A DNA stretch of 64,000 nt from the NCBI GenBank assembly GCA_041397845.1, contig JAWKVW010000008.1, forward strand, positions 62,001 through 126,000, read 5' to 3'. Both the position numbers and the translations under genes were made by a program. Below the pieces are notes generated by a model that saw only the letters and a list, made by a program, of their open reading frames with translations, searched no databases and was not told the DNA's origin. Below are positions 39,228-47,406 of the stretch, in pieces (position 1 is the first letter of the stretch; each line of letters starts with the position of its first letter). The stretch is from JAKPQE01 sp041397845. Its GTDB lineage: Bacteria; Pseudomonadota; Alphaproteobacteria; Rhizobiales; JAKPQE01.

Positions 39228-39511
39228 CCGGCAAGCGCCTCGATGATCGCCCGGCGCTCCTCCTCGACCGGCAGCCGGCAATGCGGCTTGCCGGCCCGCG
39301 AGTACCAGTAGCCGGCATTCCACGCGTCGCCCTCGATCCGGTGCAGATGCGCATGCACCCAGGCGCCCTCTTTCGACGAATCGGCCTGCGCCATGAGATG
39401 GGCCCGCTCCCAGTCGCCGCGGGCCAGATGCCAGAGCGCGCCGAGCGGCCCCCGGACGAACTCCGGCGGCACCTTGTCGCTGAGCGTTTTTTCGAAATCC
39501 GCGTATCTCAT
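39224..39511 (-). CDS. Small conserved-looking protein of unknown function
   Basis: 95 residues, rich in Trp, His and Tyr: WHLARGDWERAHLMAQ, GAWVHAHLHRIEGDAWNAGYWYSRAG. The helical repeat-like spacing of aromatic residues resembles a small TPR/HEAT-like unit. No Cys pair, signal peptide or membrane segment. It lies between the preceding small gene and sdhC and is divergent from sdhC, so it may share the sdh control region. Confidence 0.72.
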   Translation of the reverse strand: MRYADFEKTLSDKVPPEFVRGPLGALWHLARGDWERAHLMAQADSSKEGAWVHAHLHRIEGDAWNAGYWYSRAGKPHCRLPVEEERRAIIEALAG

Positions 39512-39574
39512 CGCCTATTAGGGTTTCCTCATATGGCTGAGCCGGTTAGCCCTTTGCCTCCGACCTTGGACTAT

Positions 39575-39604
39575 TTTGACGCACCGCAGAATAGAGAGTA
39601 GAAG
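39575..39604 (+). promoter_or_regulatory. Candidate promoter of the sdhCDA operon
   Basis: TTTGAC (39575-39580), 17 bases, GTAGAA (39598-39603). The -35 box is good and the -10 fair for rhizobial sigma-70. A 6-bp hairpin (AAGTCG/CGACTT, 39602-39618) starts right at the presumed transcription start. Confidence 0.4.
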
Positions 39605-39684
39605 TCGGAAAACGACTTTTCGCCGCACTGCTCCGGTCGATCCGGGGCGGCCAGAAGATTGCTTCGAGCGAGGCCCCAAGCGTT

Positions 39685-40083
39685 ATGTCGGACGCCAACA
39701 GCAAGGCCCAACGGCCTCTTTCTCCGCACCTCCAGATCTACAAGCCGTCGATCACGATGGTCATGTCGGTGGTCCATCGCGTCACCGGCGCCGGCCTCTA
39801 TTTCGGCACCATCCTCATGGCCTGGTGGCTCATGTCGGTGGCCGGCGGCGAGCACTATTACGAGCTGACCCGGACGATCTTCGGCTCGTTCATCGGCCGC
39901 CTCGTGCTCTTCGGCTACACCTGGGCACTGATCCATCACATGCTCGGCGGCATCCGCCATTTCATCTGGGACACGGGCGCCCAGTTCGAGCGCGGCGAGC
40001 GCGACCGCCTCGCCTTCCTGACGCTCGCCGGCTCCGTTTCCATCACCCTGCTGATCTGGCTGATCGGCTACGCCGTCCGCTGA
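39685..40083 (+). CDS. sdhC: Succinate dehydrogenase cytochrome b556 subunit
   Basis: 132 residues with three membrane helices. The N-terminal RPLSPHLQIYKPSITMVMSV and SVVHRVTGAGL segments are typical, and the heme-ligating region is ALIHHMLGGIRHFIWD. Together with SdhD it anchors the catalytic subunits to the inner membrane, binds heme b and forms the ubiquinone site. First gene of sdhCDA; 13 bases separate it from sdhD. Confidence 0.96.
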   Translation: MSDANSKAQRPLSPHLQIYKPSITMVMSVVHRVTGAGLYFGTILMAWWLMSVAGGEHYYELTRTIFGSFIGRLVLFGYTWALIHHMLGGIRHFIWDTGAQFERGERDRLAFLTLAGSVSITLLIWLIGYAVR

Positions 40084-40096
40084 GGGAGCACTGACG

Positions 40097-40477
40097 ATGT
40101 CCATGAAGACCCCTCTCGGCCGCGTTCGCGGCCTCGGTTCGGCCAAGGACGGCACCGAGCATTTCTGGCAGCAGCGACTGACCGGCATCGCGCTCGTTCC
40201 GCTGACGCTGATCTTCGTCCTTGTCGTCATCAGCCTGTCGAACGCCAGCCACGCCGATGCGGTCGCCGCCATCGGCTCGCCGATCACCGCGACCCTGGTG
40301 CTCCTGTTCGTGCTCTCCGGCATCTATCACATGAAGCTCGGCATGCAGGTCATCATCGAGGACTACGTGCATTCGGAAGGTCTGAAGGTCGCCGCCCTCG
40401 TCGCCAACCTGTTCTTCGCCGTCTTCTTCGGCGCGGCGTCTGTCTTCGCCGTTTTCAAGATCGCCTTCGGAGGCTGA
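40097..40477 (+). CDS. sdhD: Succinate dehydrogenase hydrophobic membrane anchor subunit
   Basis: 126 residues, three membrane helices. The N-terminal TPLGRVRGLGSAKDGTEHFW and the HMKLGMQVIIEDY segment, with its heme-proximal His and the Asp-Tyr pair near the quinone site, are family features. The ATG follows GAGGGAGC. It lies 13 bases after sdhC and 4 bases before sdhA. Confidence 0.95.
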   Translation: MSMKTPLGRVRGLGSAKDGTEHFWQQRLTGIALVPLTLIFVLVVISLSNASHADAVAAIGSPITATLVLLFVLSGIYHMKLGMQVIIEDYVHSEGLKVAALVANLFFAVFFGAASVFAVFKIAFGG

Positions 40478-40481
40478 ATCA

Positions 40482-42311
40482 ATGACCATGACGAACGGTA
40501 ATGGCGCACCCTCCGTGCGGCGCGGCAGCTATTCGATCACCGACCACGCCTTCGACGTCGTCGTCGTCGGTGCCGGCGGCGCCGGCCTGCGGGCGACGCT
40601 CGGCGCCTCCGAGGCCGGCCTGAAGACCGCCTGCATCACCAAGGTCTTCCCGACCCGCTCGCACACCGTCGCCGCCCAGGGCGGCATCGCCGCCTCGCTC
40701 GGCAACATGGGCCCGGACGACTGGCGCTGGCACATGTTCGACACCGTCAAGGGCTCCGACTGGCTCGGCGACCAGGACGCCATCGAATATCTCTGCCGCG
40801 AGGCTCCGGCCGCCGTCTACGAGCTCGACCACTACGGCGTGCCGTTCTCGCGCACCGAGGATGGCCGCATCTACCAGCGCCCCTTCGGCGGCCACATGCA
40901 GAACATGGGCGCCGGCCCGGCCGTGCAGCGCACCTGCGCCGCCGCCGACCGCACTGGTCACGCCATCCTGCACACGCTCTACGGCCAGTCGCTCAACCAC
41001 CGGGCCGAGTTCTTCGTCGAGTATTTCGCCCTCGACCTCATCATGCAGGACGGCGTCTGCTACGGCGTCATGGCGATGTCGATGGAAGACGGCTCGATCC
41101 ACCGCTTCCGCGCCCACAAGACCATTCTCGCCACCGGCGGCTATGGCCGCGCCTACTTCTCCTGCACCTCGGCCCACACCTGCACCGGCGACGGCAACGC
41201 CATGGTGCTGCGCGCCGGCCTGCCGCTGCAGGACATGGAGTTCGTGCAGTTCCATCCGACCGGCATCTACGGCGCCGGCTGCCTCATCACCGAGGGTGCC
41301 CGCGGCGAGGGCGGCTATCTCGTCAATTCCGAGGGCGAGCGCTTCATGGAGCGCTATGCTCCCTCGGCCAAGGACCTTGCCTCGCGCGACGTCGTCTCGC
41401 GCGCCATGACCATCGAGATCCGCGAAGGCCGTGGCGTCGGCAGGAACAAGGACCACATCTTCCTGCACCTCGACCATCTCGACCCGGCCGTTCTCGCCGA
41501 GCGCCTGCCCGGCATTTCCGAATCGGCCAAGATCTTCTCCGGCGTCGACGTCACCCGGGAACCGATCCCGGTCCTGCCGACCGTCCACTACAACATGGGC
41601 GGCATCCCGACGAACTACTTCGGCGAGGTCCTCTGCCCGAAGGATGGCGATCCCGATGCCATCGTCCCCGGCCTGATGGCCGTCGGCGAGGCCGCCTGCG
41701 CCTCGGTCCATGGCGCCAACCGCCTCGGCTCCAACTCGCTGATCGACCTCGTCGTCTTCGGCCGCGCGGCGGGCCTGCGCTGCGCCGAGACCGTCGAGAG
41801 CGGCACCAAGCACCGTCCGCTCGGCACGGACGCCGGCGAGTTCGCCATCGATCGCGTCGACCGCCTGCGCTATGCCAACGGCTCGCGCCCGACCGCCGAG
41901 CTGCGCCTCGACATGCAGCGCGTCATGCAGTCGAACTGCGCCGTCTTCCGCACCGGCGAGGTGCTCGAGGAAGGCCGTGGCCTCATCAAGAACGTCTGGG
42001 CCGCCTCGGGCGACGTCAAGGTTCACGACCAGTCGCTGGTCTGGAACTCCGACCTCATCGAGACCCTCGAGTTCGAGAACCTCATCCTGCAGGCCGTCGT
42101 CACCATGGAATCGGCCGCGGCCCGCGCCGAGAGCCGTGGCGCCCACGCCCGCGAGGACTTCAAGGACCGCGACGACGCCAACTGGATGAAGCACACCCTG
42201 TCCTGGGCCGACGAGAACGCCAGGACCGTCACCCTCGACTACCGGCCGGTGCACAGCTACACGCTGACCGACGAGATCGACTACATCCAGCCGAAGGCGC
42301 GCGTTTACTGA
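40482..42311 (+). CDS. sdhA: Succinate dehydrogenase flavoprotein subunit
   Basis: 609 residues, full length. The FAD-binding VVGAGGAGLRAT and the FAD-attachment histidine in RSHTVAAQGG are present, as are the substrate-site HPTGIYGAGCLITEGARGEGG and HGANRLGSNSLID motifs. It oxidises succinate to fumarate in the TCA cycle. The ribosome-binding site GGAGG lies within the end of sdhD. The coding sequence is followed by a terminator, so sdhB is not simply the next gene of the transcript. Confidence 0.99.
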   Translation: MTMTNGNGAPSVRRGSYSITDHAFDVVVVGAGGAGLRATLGASEAGLKTACITKVFPTRSHTVAAQGGIAASLGNMGPDDWRWHMFDTVKGSDWLGDQDAIEYLCREAPAAVYELDHYGVPFSRTEDGRIYQRPFGGHMQNMGAGPAVQRTCAAADRTGHAILHTLYGQSLNHRAEFFVEYFALDLIMQDGVCYGVMAMSMEDGSIHRFRAHKTILATGGYGRAYFSCTSAHTCTGDGNAMVLRAGLPLQDMEFVQFHPTGIYGAGCLITEGARGEGGYLVNSEGERFMERYAPSAKDLASRDVVSRAMTIEIREGRGVGRNKDHIFLHLDHLDPAVLAERLPGISESAKIFSGVDVTREPIPVLPTVHYNMGGIPTNYFGEVLCPKDGDPDAIVPGLMAVGEAACASVHGANRLGSNSLIDLVVFGRAAGLRCAETVESGTKHRPLGTDAGEFAIDRVDRLRYANGSRPTAELRLDMQRVMQSNCAVFRTGEVLEEGRGLIKNVWAASGDVKVHDQSLVWNSDLIETLEFENLILQAVVTMESAAARAESRGAHAREDFKDRDDANWMKHTLSWADENARTVTLDYRPVHSYTLTDEIDYIQPKARVY

Positions 42312-42331
42312 GCTTTCCGGACTTGCCCATC

Positions 42332-42370
42332 CGGCCCCGGCGACCACGAAAAGGTCTCCGGGGCCGTTTT
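42332..42370 (+). terminator. Terminator after sdhA
   Basis: CGGCCCCGG (42332-42340) and CCGGGGCCG (42358-42366) form a 9-bp stem with a 17-base loop, followed by TTTT and then CGTTT. It would end or attenuate transcription between sdhA and creD. Confidence 0.7.
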
Positions 42371-42561
42371 CGTTTCAGGCCCCGGCGATCTGGCTGTTGC
42401 CGTGCGGACACCTCCTCTGCCCCGGCATCGGGCTGATTTTAGCCACATTAATTCCCAGCCGCCGCCTTTCCCCGGCCCATCCCCTGCCCCACCCGCAGCC
42501 AAGGATTGCAGCGGTCGCACGAGCGGCCATCGGCCATCCGCGTGCACAAGGAGGGAGCGGA

Positions 42562-44079
42562 ATGTCTGACACCGAAAAACCGGGCGCCGGCGATACAAAC
42601 GGCCACGGAGCCAATGGCGAAACCGCTGAGGACGGAGCATCCCGCCTCCGGCCGCCAAAGCTGCCGCGCGCCGGCCGGCCGCACAGCATTCCCGGCGCAA
42701 GTTCCGTTTCCGGTCTCCTGCGCTCGCCCTCGGGCAAGTTCTTCTCGATCGGCCTTCTGGCGCTGCTGATGCTGATCCCGCTGCAGATTGTCTGGGCGCT
42801 GGTCTCCGAGCGGCAGGACCGCGCCTCCGATGCCCGCGATGAAGTCACCTCCGGCTGGGGCTCCCACCAGACGGTGCGCGGCCCGGTGCTCGTCGTACCC
42901 TACATCGTCGCCAAGACCGAAAAGGCCGGCTATCGCACCGAGACCCGCGAGGAACGGCGCTACGCCGCCTTCCTGCCGGAGGAGCTCGCGGTCGACGGCA
43001 GCGCCACGACGAGCGCCCTCAGGCGCTCGATTTTCGAGGTCAGCGTCTACCGCAGCAACCTGCGGCTTGCCGGCCGCTTCGGCCCCGTCGATGTCAGCGC
43101 CTTCGACCCCGAGGCAAGCCGCGTCGACTGGAAGGCCGCCGCCGTCCTCATCAATCTGTCGTCACTCTCCTCGCTGAAGAACGGCGTTGCCCTCGAACTG
43201 GCCGAGGGTCGGTCGGTGCCGTTCGAGCCCGGCTTCGGCGACGTGCCCGAAGGCGAGGCCCGCCTCACCGGCATCCACGCCAACCCCTTCCCCCCGGCCG
43301 CCGGCGACGCCGCTCCGGCGATGAGCCAGCCCGCCTTCGCCTTCGATGTCGACCTCGATTTCACCGGCGCCGACGGCATCGCCCTTGCCCCGGTCGCCCG
43401 CACCACGACCGTCCGGCTCGCCTCGGACTGGCCGCACCCGAGCTTCACCGGTGCCTTCCTGCCCGACAGCCGGGAGATAGATTCGAGCAGCTTTTCAGCA
43501 AGCTGGTCGATCCCCCATCTCGCCCGCGCAGTGCCCCAGGTCTTTGACGCAAGGGCTGGCCTCTTCGAGCGCTTTTTCGGCAGCGATTTCGGCGTCTCGC
43601 TGATCGTCCCGGTCAACAGCTACAGCCTCGTCGACCGGGCGCTGAAATACGGCATCCTGTTCATCGCCACGGCGTTCGGCGCCGCGTTCTTCCTCGAGCT
43701 GATGTCCGGCGCCCGCATTCACGCCGTGCAATACGCCTTCGTCGGCATCGCCATGGTGCTCTTCTACGTCATCCTGCTGTCGATTGCCGAGCATGCCGGC
43801 TTCGACCGCGCCTATGCCGCCGCCTCGGCAATGACCGGCCTGATGCTGTCGGTCTATGTCGGCAAGGTATTGAAGAGCGCCCGCCGCGGCCTTGCCATGG
43901 CCGCTGTGTTCACGACGCTTTACGGCCTGCTCTATCTCATCCTGCAGATGGAGGACTATGCGCTCCTCGCCGGCTCGCTGTCCGCCTTCGCGGTGCTGAC
44001 GCTGGTGATGTTCGCCACCCTGAAGGTCGACTGGTCGAGTCGCGCGACGGCTCTTTCGGCGGCAAAACCGGCTGCCTAG
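42562..44079 (+). CDS. creD: CreD-like inner-membrane protein
   Basis: 505 residues. A disordered N-terminal 50 residues, one membrane helix near 55-75, a large periplasmic domain (ASDARDEVTSGWGSHQTVRGPVLVVPY is the CreD signature) and a C-terminal cluster of five to six membrane helices. CreD belongs to the CreBC regulon in enterobacteria and is linked to envelope integrity and colicin tolerance; no creBC gene is here. The start follows GGAGGGAGCGG. It sits between sdhA and sdhB, separating them by about 1.9 kb. Confidence 0.92.
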   Translation: MSDTEKPGAGDTNGHGANGETAEDGASRLRPPKLPRAGRPHSIPGASSVSGLLRSPSGKFFSIGLLALLMLIPLQIVWALVSERQDRASDARDEVTSGWGSHQTVRGPVLVVPYIVAKTEKAGYRTETREERRYAAFLPEELAVDGSATTSALRRSIFEVSVYRSNLRLAGRFGPVDVSAFDPEASRVDWKAAAVLINLSSLSSLKNGVALELAEGRSVPFEPGFGDVPEGEARLTGIHANPFPPAAGDAAPAMSQPAFAFDVDLDFTGADGIALAPVARTTTVRLASDWPHPSFTGAFLPDSREIDSSSFSASWSIPHLARAVPQVFDARAGLFERFFGSDFGVSLIVPVNSYSLVDRALKYGILFIATAFGAAFFLELMSGARIHAVQYAFVGIAMVLFYVILLSIAEHAGFDRAYAAASAMTGLMLSVYVGKVLKSARRGLAMAAVFTTLYGLLYLILQMEDYALLAGSLSAFAVLTLVMFATLKVDWSSRATALSAAKPAA

Positions 44080-44215
44080 CCGAAATACTGATCGGCAAAG
44101 CACGATGCGGCCTTTTCAGGCCGGACTGCCGGGACTACAAAGGAACGAACCTGTTACCGCGCCGCGGCAAAGCGGCGCGGTGGCGTCTTGCCTTCACCGT
44201 CGCGAGATCCGGAAC

Positions 44216-44995
44216 ATGGTCGAATTCACGCTGCCGAAGAACTCCAGGCTGACCGACGGCAAGGTCTGGCCGAAGCCCGCCGGGGCGACGAACCTGCGCG
44301 AGTTCCGCATTTACCGCTGGAACCCGGATGACGGCCGCAATCCGCGCGTCGACACCTTCTTCGTCGATCTCGACGATTGCGGGCCGATGATTCTCGATGC
44401 CCTCTTGTGGATCAAGAACACCATCGATCCGACGCTGACCCTGCGCCGCTCCTGCCGCGAGGGCGTGTGCGGCTCCTGCGCCATGAACATCGACGGCCTC
44501 AACACCCTCGCCTGCACCAAGGGCATGGACGAGATCAAGGGGCCGGTGAAGGTCTATCCGCTGCCGCATCTGCCGGTGATCAAGGACCTCGTCCCGGATC
44601 TGACCAACTTCTATGCCCAGCATCGCTCGATCGAGCCCTGGCTGAAGACCTCGACCCCGACGCCGCAGAAGGAGTGGCGCCAGAGCCGCGAGGACCGCGC
44701 CAAGCTCGATGGTCTCTACGAGTGCATTCTCTGCGCCTCGTGCTCGACCTCCTGCCCGAGCTACTGGTGGAACGACAAGCGCTACCTCGGCCCGGCGATC
44801 CTGCTGCAGGCCTACCGCTGGCTGATCGACAGCCGCGACGAGGCGACCGGCGACCGGCTCGACGAGCTCGAGGATCCGTTCCGCCTGTATCGCTGCCACA
44901 CCATCATGAACTGCTCGAACACCTGCCCGAAGCATCTCAATCCGGCCAAGGCAATCGCCGAGATCAAGAAGATGCTGGTCGAGCGCCGCATGTAA
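44216..44995 (+). CDS. sdhB: Succinate dehydrogenase iron-sulfur subunit
   Basis: 259 residues. The N-terminal [2Fe-2S] domain has CREGVCGSCAMNIDG and the C-terminal domain has CILCASCSTSCP plus CHTIMNCSNTCPK for the [4Fe-4S] and [3Fe-4S] clusters. It passes electrons from SdhA to ubiquinone. The start at 44216 is the family N-terminus (MVEFTLPKNS); 136 bases separate it from creD, so it may have its own promoter. It ends in two tandem terminators. Confidence 0.98.
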   Translation: MVEFTLPKNSRLTDGKVWPKPAGATNLREFRIYRWNPDDGRNPRVDTFFVDLDDCGPMILDALLWIKNTIDPTLTLRRSCREGVCGSCAMNIDGLNTLACTKGMDEIKGPVKVYPLPHLPVIKDLVPDLTNFYAQHRSIEPWLKTSTPTPQKEWRQSREDRAKLDGLYECILCASCSTSCPSYWWNDKRYLGPAILLQAYRWLIDSRDEATGDRLDELEDPFRLYRCHTIMNCSNTCPKHLNPAKAIAEIKKMLVERRM

Positions 44996-45020
44996 CGGCA
45001 GGCGACACCGCCACAAATCG

Positions 45021-45048
45021 AAAAGGCCGCAGTTTCGCGGCCTTTTTT
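45021..45048 (+). terminator. Terminator of sdhB
   Basis: AAAAGGCCGC (45021-45030) pairs with GCGGCCTTTT (45037-45046) across a 6-base loop, with a T-run of six. Confidence 0.9.
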
Positions 45049-45080
45049 GTGTCCCCGATTTGACTTCGGTCGATCGCCTC

Positions 45081-45112
45081 AGCCTCGCTGCCTCAGGCAG
45101 CGGGGCTTTTTT
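45081..45112 (+). terminator. Second hairpin between sdhB and the L,D-transpeptidase gene
   Basis: AGCCTCGCTGCC (45081-45092) pairs with GGCAGCGGGGCT (45096-45107) with one G-U pair and a 3-base loop, then TTTTTT on the plus strand. A backup terminator for sdhB; the convergent gene ends just beyond it. Confidence 0.75.
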
Positions 45113-45115
45113 GCT

Positions 45116-46570
45116 TTACTGCGCCTTGGCCGGAGCCGGCTCGGGCAGCGGCACGTCGGCGCCAGCCGGCGCTGTACCTGCGGCATCCGCCGCCACTTCC
45201 TCGGCCGGCGCGGCGGTCTCCGCCTTGCTCTCGCCGCCGGTCAGGCGCGAGAAGACGCCGCCGATACGGCCGACAACACCGGTCGAACTCTTTTTCTCCG
45301 GCTCGGCCACGGCCGCCGTCTGCGGATTGGGAACCGGGACCGGCGTGCCGTCCGGCGCCACCGACGCCGTTGCCTGCCCGCCCGCCGGAACATCTGCTGC
45401 CGAAACACCCGCCGCTGGCGCTTCAGCCAACGGGGCTGCCGCGGGCGCGGGCTCGACCGGCTTTGCATCCTTGTCGCTGAACAGCCGCGAAAACACCGAC
45501 TTGCCGGCCTCCTCCGACGGGCTCGCTGCCGTCCCGACCGAACCGGTATAGGCAACCGCCGCACCCGGCGCCGGCGCGGGCGTCGGCACGGCCGCGATCG
45601 CGGTACCCTCGGCCGGTGCCGCATCGGCCGGCGCACCGGCATTCGGCTTGCCGCCGAAGACATTGGCCAGCATCGAGCCTTCCGCCTCGCGCTGCTCGCG
45701 CTTCTCCAGCTTGGCAACGATGGTGCGAACCTCGGCGTCGTCCTTCTGCTGCTTGCTCGCGACCGCCATGGCGATCGTCTCGGGCACCGTGAACTGCGGG
45801 CACTTGCCGGACGGATCAAAGCGCGAGACGCCCGCCGGCAGCTCGGCATTGAAGACGTAGTGCCGGTCGCAGACGTTGACCGTTGGCACCTGCTTGGTCA
45901 CCTCGAAATGGTCGTAGCCTTCCTTGAGGTTCTTCCAGAACGTCATGTTCGGATTGGTCCGGTAGGCGGCAATGTTCTCCGGCGTCATGTGGAACGGGAA
46001 GGCATGCACCTGGAACTCGCGCTGGCCGCCGTCGAAGGCGTCGCGCGCAACCGCATAGATGTCCTGGATCTGCTCGTCGTTCATGGCGTAGCAGCCGGCC
46101 GACGAACAGGCGCCATGCACCATCAGGAACTTGCCGGTCCGCCCGTAGGAGCGGTCGAAGGCGTTCGGAAAACCGAGATTGAAGGCGAGATGATAGTTCG
46201 ACTTCGGATTCATCTGGCCCGGCGTGATGACGTAGAAGCCTTCCGGCGCCTGCCGGTCGCCTTCCTTGACCTTCGGCCCGAGATCGCCCGACCAGGCGCA
46301 GATCTTGTAGGTCTTGAGGTGGGCGAACCTGCCTTCCTTGGTCTTCTTCCAGACCTCGAGCTCGGATTCCTTCTTGAAGATCCGCACGAGGATCGGATCG
46401 AACTTGCGCATGCCGAGCTTGTCCATCCGCGCCTGGGTTTCCGCGGAAACCGGCCGCAGGTGCTTCGGCGCGTAGGAATCGGTATTGCAGCCCGCAAGGG
46501 CAAGGCCCGCGACGACGCCGGCCGCGAGCACTCCGGCCCGCAGCCCCTTGCGCATCAGCGAGTTGCGCAT
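45116..46570 (-). CDS. YafK-type L,D-transpeptidase lipoprotein with long Pro/Ala tail
   Basis: 484 residues. The lipobox LAGC (Cys28) predicts an envelope lipoprotein. The catalytic YkuD-like domain covers about 45-265 with His152 (MVHGACSS) and Cys160 (SAGCYAM). The last 220 residues are Pro/Ala/Glu-rich, low complexity, with short repeats (KSVFSRLFS and GGVFSRLTG), and probably span the periplasm. It is paralogous to the gene at 60.2 kb (shared GDxQAPEGFYxxT, NLGxPNAFDRxxGRTG). The start at 46570 precedes the basic n-region; ATGs at 46594 and 46555 are alternatives. Confidence 0.88.
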   Translation of the reverse strand: MRNSLMRKGLRAGVLAAGVVAGLALAGCNTDSYAPKHLRPVSAETQARMDKLGMRKFDPILVRIFKKESELEVWKKTKEGRFAHLKTYKICAWSGDLGPKVKEGDRQAPEGFYVITPGQMNPKSNYHLAFNLGFPNAFDRSYGRTGKFLMVHGACSSAGCYAMNDEQIQDIYAVARDAFDGGQREFQVHAFPFHMTPENIAAYRTNPNMTFWKNLKEGYDHFEVTKQVPTVNVCDRHYVFNAELPAGVSRFDPSGKCPQFTVPETIAMAVASKQQKDDAEVRTIVAKLEKREQREAEGSMLANVFGGKPNAGAPADAAPAEGTAIAAVPTPAPAPGAAVAYTGSVGTAASPSEEAGKSVFSRLFSDKDAKPVEPAPAAAPLAEAPAAGVSAADVPAGGQATASVAPDGTPVPVPNPQTAAVAEPEKKSSTGVVGRIGGVFSRLTGGESKAETAAPAEEVAADAAGTAPAGADVPLPEPAPAKAQ

Positions 46571-46927
46571 GTTGGAAATTCCAGCGTGGATCATGACCGT
46601 GTCCGACGAACTACAAACAAACCGCGGTCGTCCCGATCGTTTCGGGAGTCCTGAGGATCATCAACGGTTATCCTTGATACCCCGTTACCGCAAGCCGGCC
46701 GCCGAGGCGATCCGCCGACAAGGTAAAGGTCGAGGATTTTTGCGGCAAAAGCATGACCGGCCGCGGTGGCCCTCGCGACCATTCGCACGCCCGCCCGGCT
46801 GGCGACCTGAGGCGCTGCCGATGCTACTCTCGCCGCTGAAGCGATCGAGGTGAATCGGCCGGCCGGATCAGATGCTCCAGACCGGCCGGCACCTCGCCCC
46901 AAACCCATCAAGGAGACGGACCCCGAC
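46571..46927. other. Divergent spacer between the transpeptidase gene and the OsmC gene
   Basis: 357 bases with no supported gene. It contains no clear promoter on either strand, a partial palindrome (GGTTATCC ... GATACC near 46664-46681), and a 9-bp GC hairpin just upstream of the OsmC gene. An in-frame ATG at 46850 exists but would produce a Pro-rich N-terminus not typical of OsmC. Confidence 0.4.
46858..46890 (+). promoter_or_regulatory. GC hairpin in the leader of the OsmC gene
   Basis: GCCGGCCGG (46858-46866) and CCGGCCGGC (46882-46890), a perfect 9-bp stem with a 15-base loop, 37 bases before the ATG. No T-run follows, so it is not a standard terminator; it could stabilise the leader or affect initiation. 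Confidence 0.4.
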
Positions 46928-47353
46928 ATGAAAGCGACCATCGAATGGGGCGGCAACGTCAAGTTTTCCGCGCTCACCGAAACCGGCCACACCATCGTCA
47001 TGGACGGCGCCCCGAAGCATGGCGGCAACAATGAGGGCGCCCGCCCGATGGAGCTCCTGCTCGTCGGCATGGGCGGCTGCACCGGATTCGACGTTGTCGG
47101 CATCCTGAAGAAGGCCCGCACCGACCTTCAGTCGATGGAAATCCAGCTCGAGGCCGAACGCGCCGACGCAACGCCCGCGGTCTTCACGAAGATCCACGTG
47201 CATTTCGTCCTCACCGGCACAGGCCTGAAAAAGGAACTGGTCGAACGGGCCATCAACCTGTCGGCGGAGAAATACTGCTCGGCCTCGATCATGCTCGGCC
47301 AGACCGCCGACATCACCCACAGCTTCGAGATCATCGAAGTGCCTGAGGCGTAG
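46928..47353 (+). CDS. OsmC family peroxiredoxin-like protein
   Basis: 141 residues with the two redox cysteines of the OsmC/Ohr fold: Cys51 (MGGCTGFDV) and Cys117 (EKYCSASIML). OsmC-type proteins reduce organic hydroperoxides; the GMGGCTG motif places it closer to YhfA-type OsmC than to Ohr, so a thiol-dependent activity is likely but the substrate is not known. The ATG follows AGGAGA at a slightly long distance. It is divergent from the transpeptidase gene and convergent with accA. Confidence 0.88.
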   Translation: MKATIEWGGNVKFSALTETGHTIVMDGAPKHGGNNEGARPMELLLVGMGGCTGFDVVGILKKARTDLQSMEIQLEAERADATPAVFTKIHVHFVLTGTGLKKELVERAINLSAEKYCSASIMLGQTADITHSFEIIEVPEA

Positions 47354-47355
47354 CG

Positions 47356-47376
47356 GCCGGCCCTGGCCGGCGTTTT
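47356..47376 (+). terminator. Terminator of the OsmC gene
   Basis: GCCGGC (47356-47361), loop CCTG, GCCGGC (47366-47371), then GTTTTCC. Short but compact, immediately after the stop. Confidence 0.55.
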
Positions 47377-47406
47377 CCGAAGCAAATGCCGGATATTCGG
47401 CCGGGC

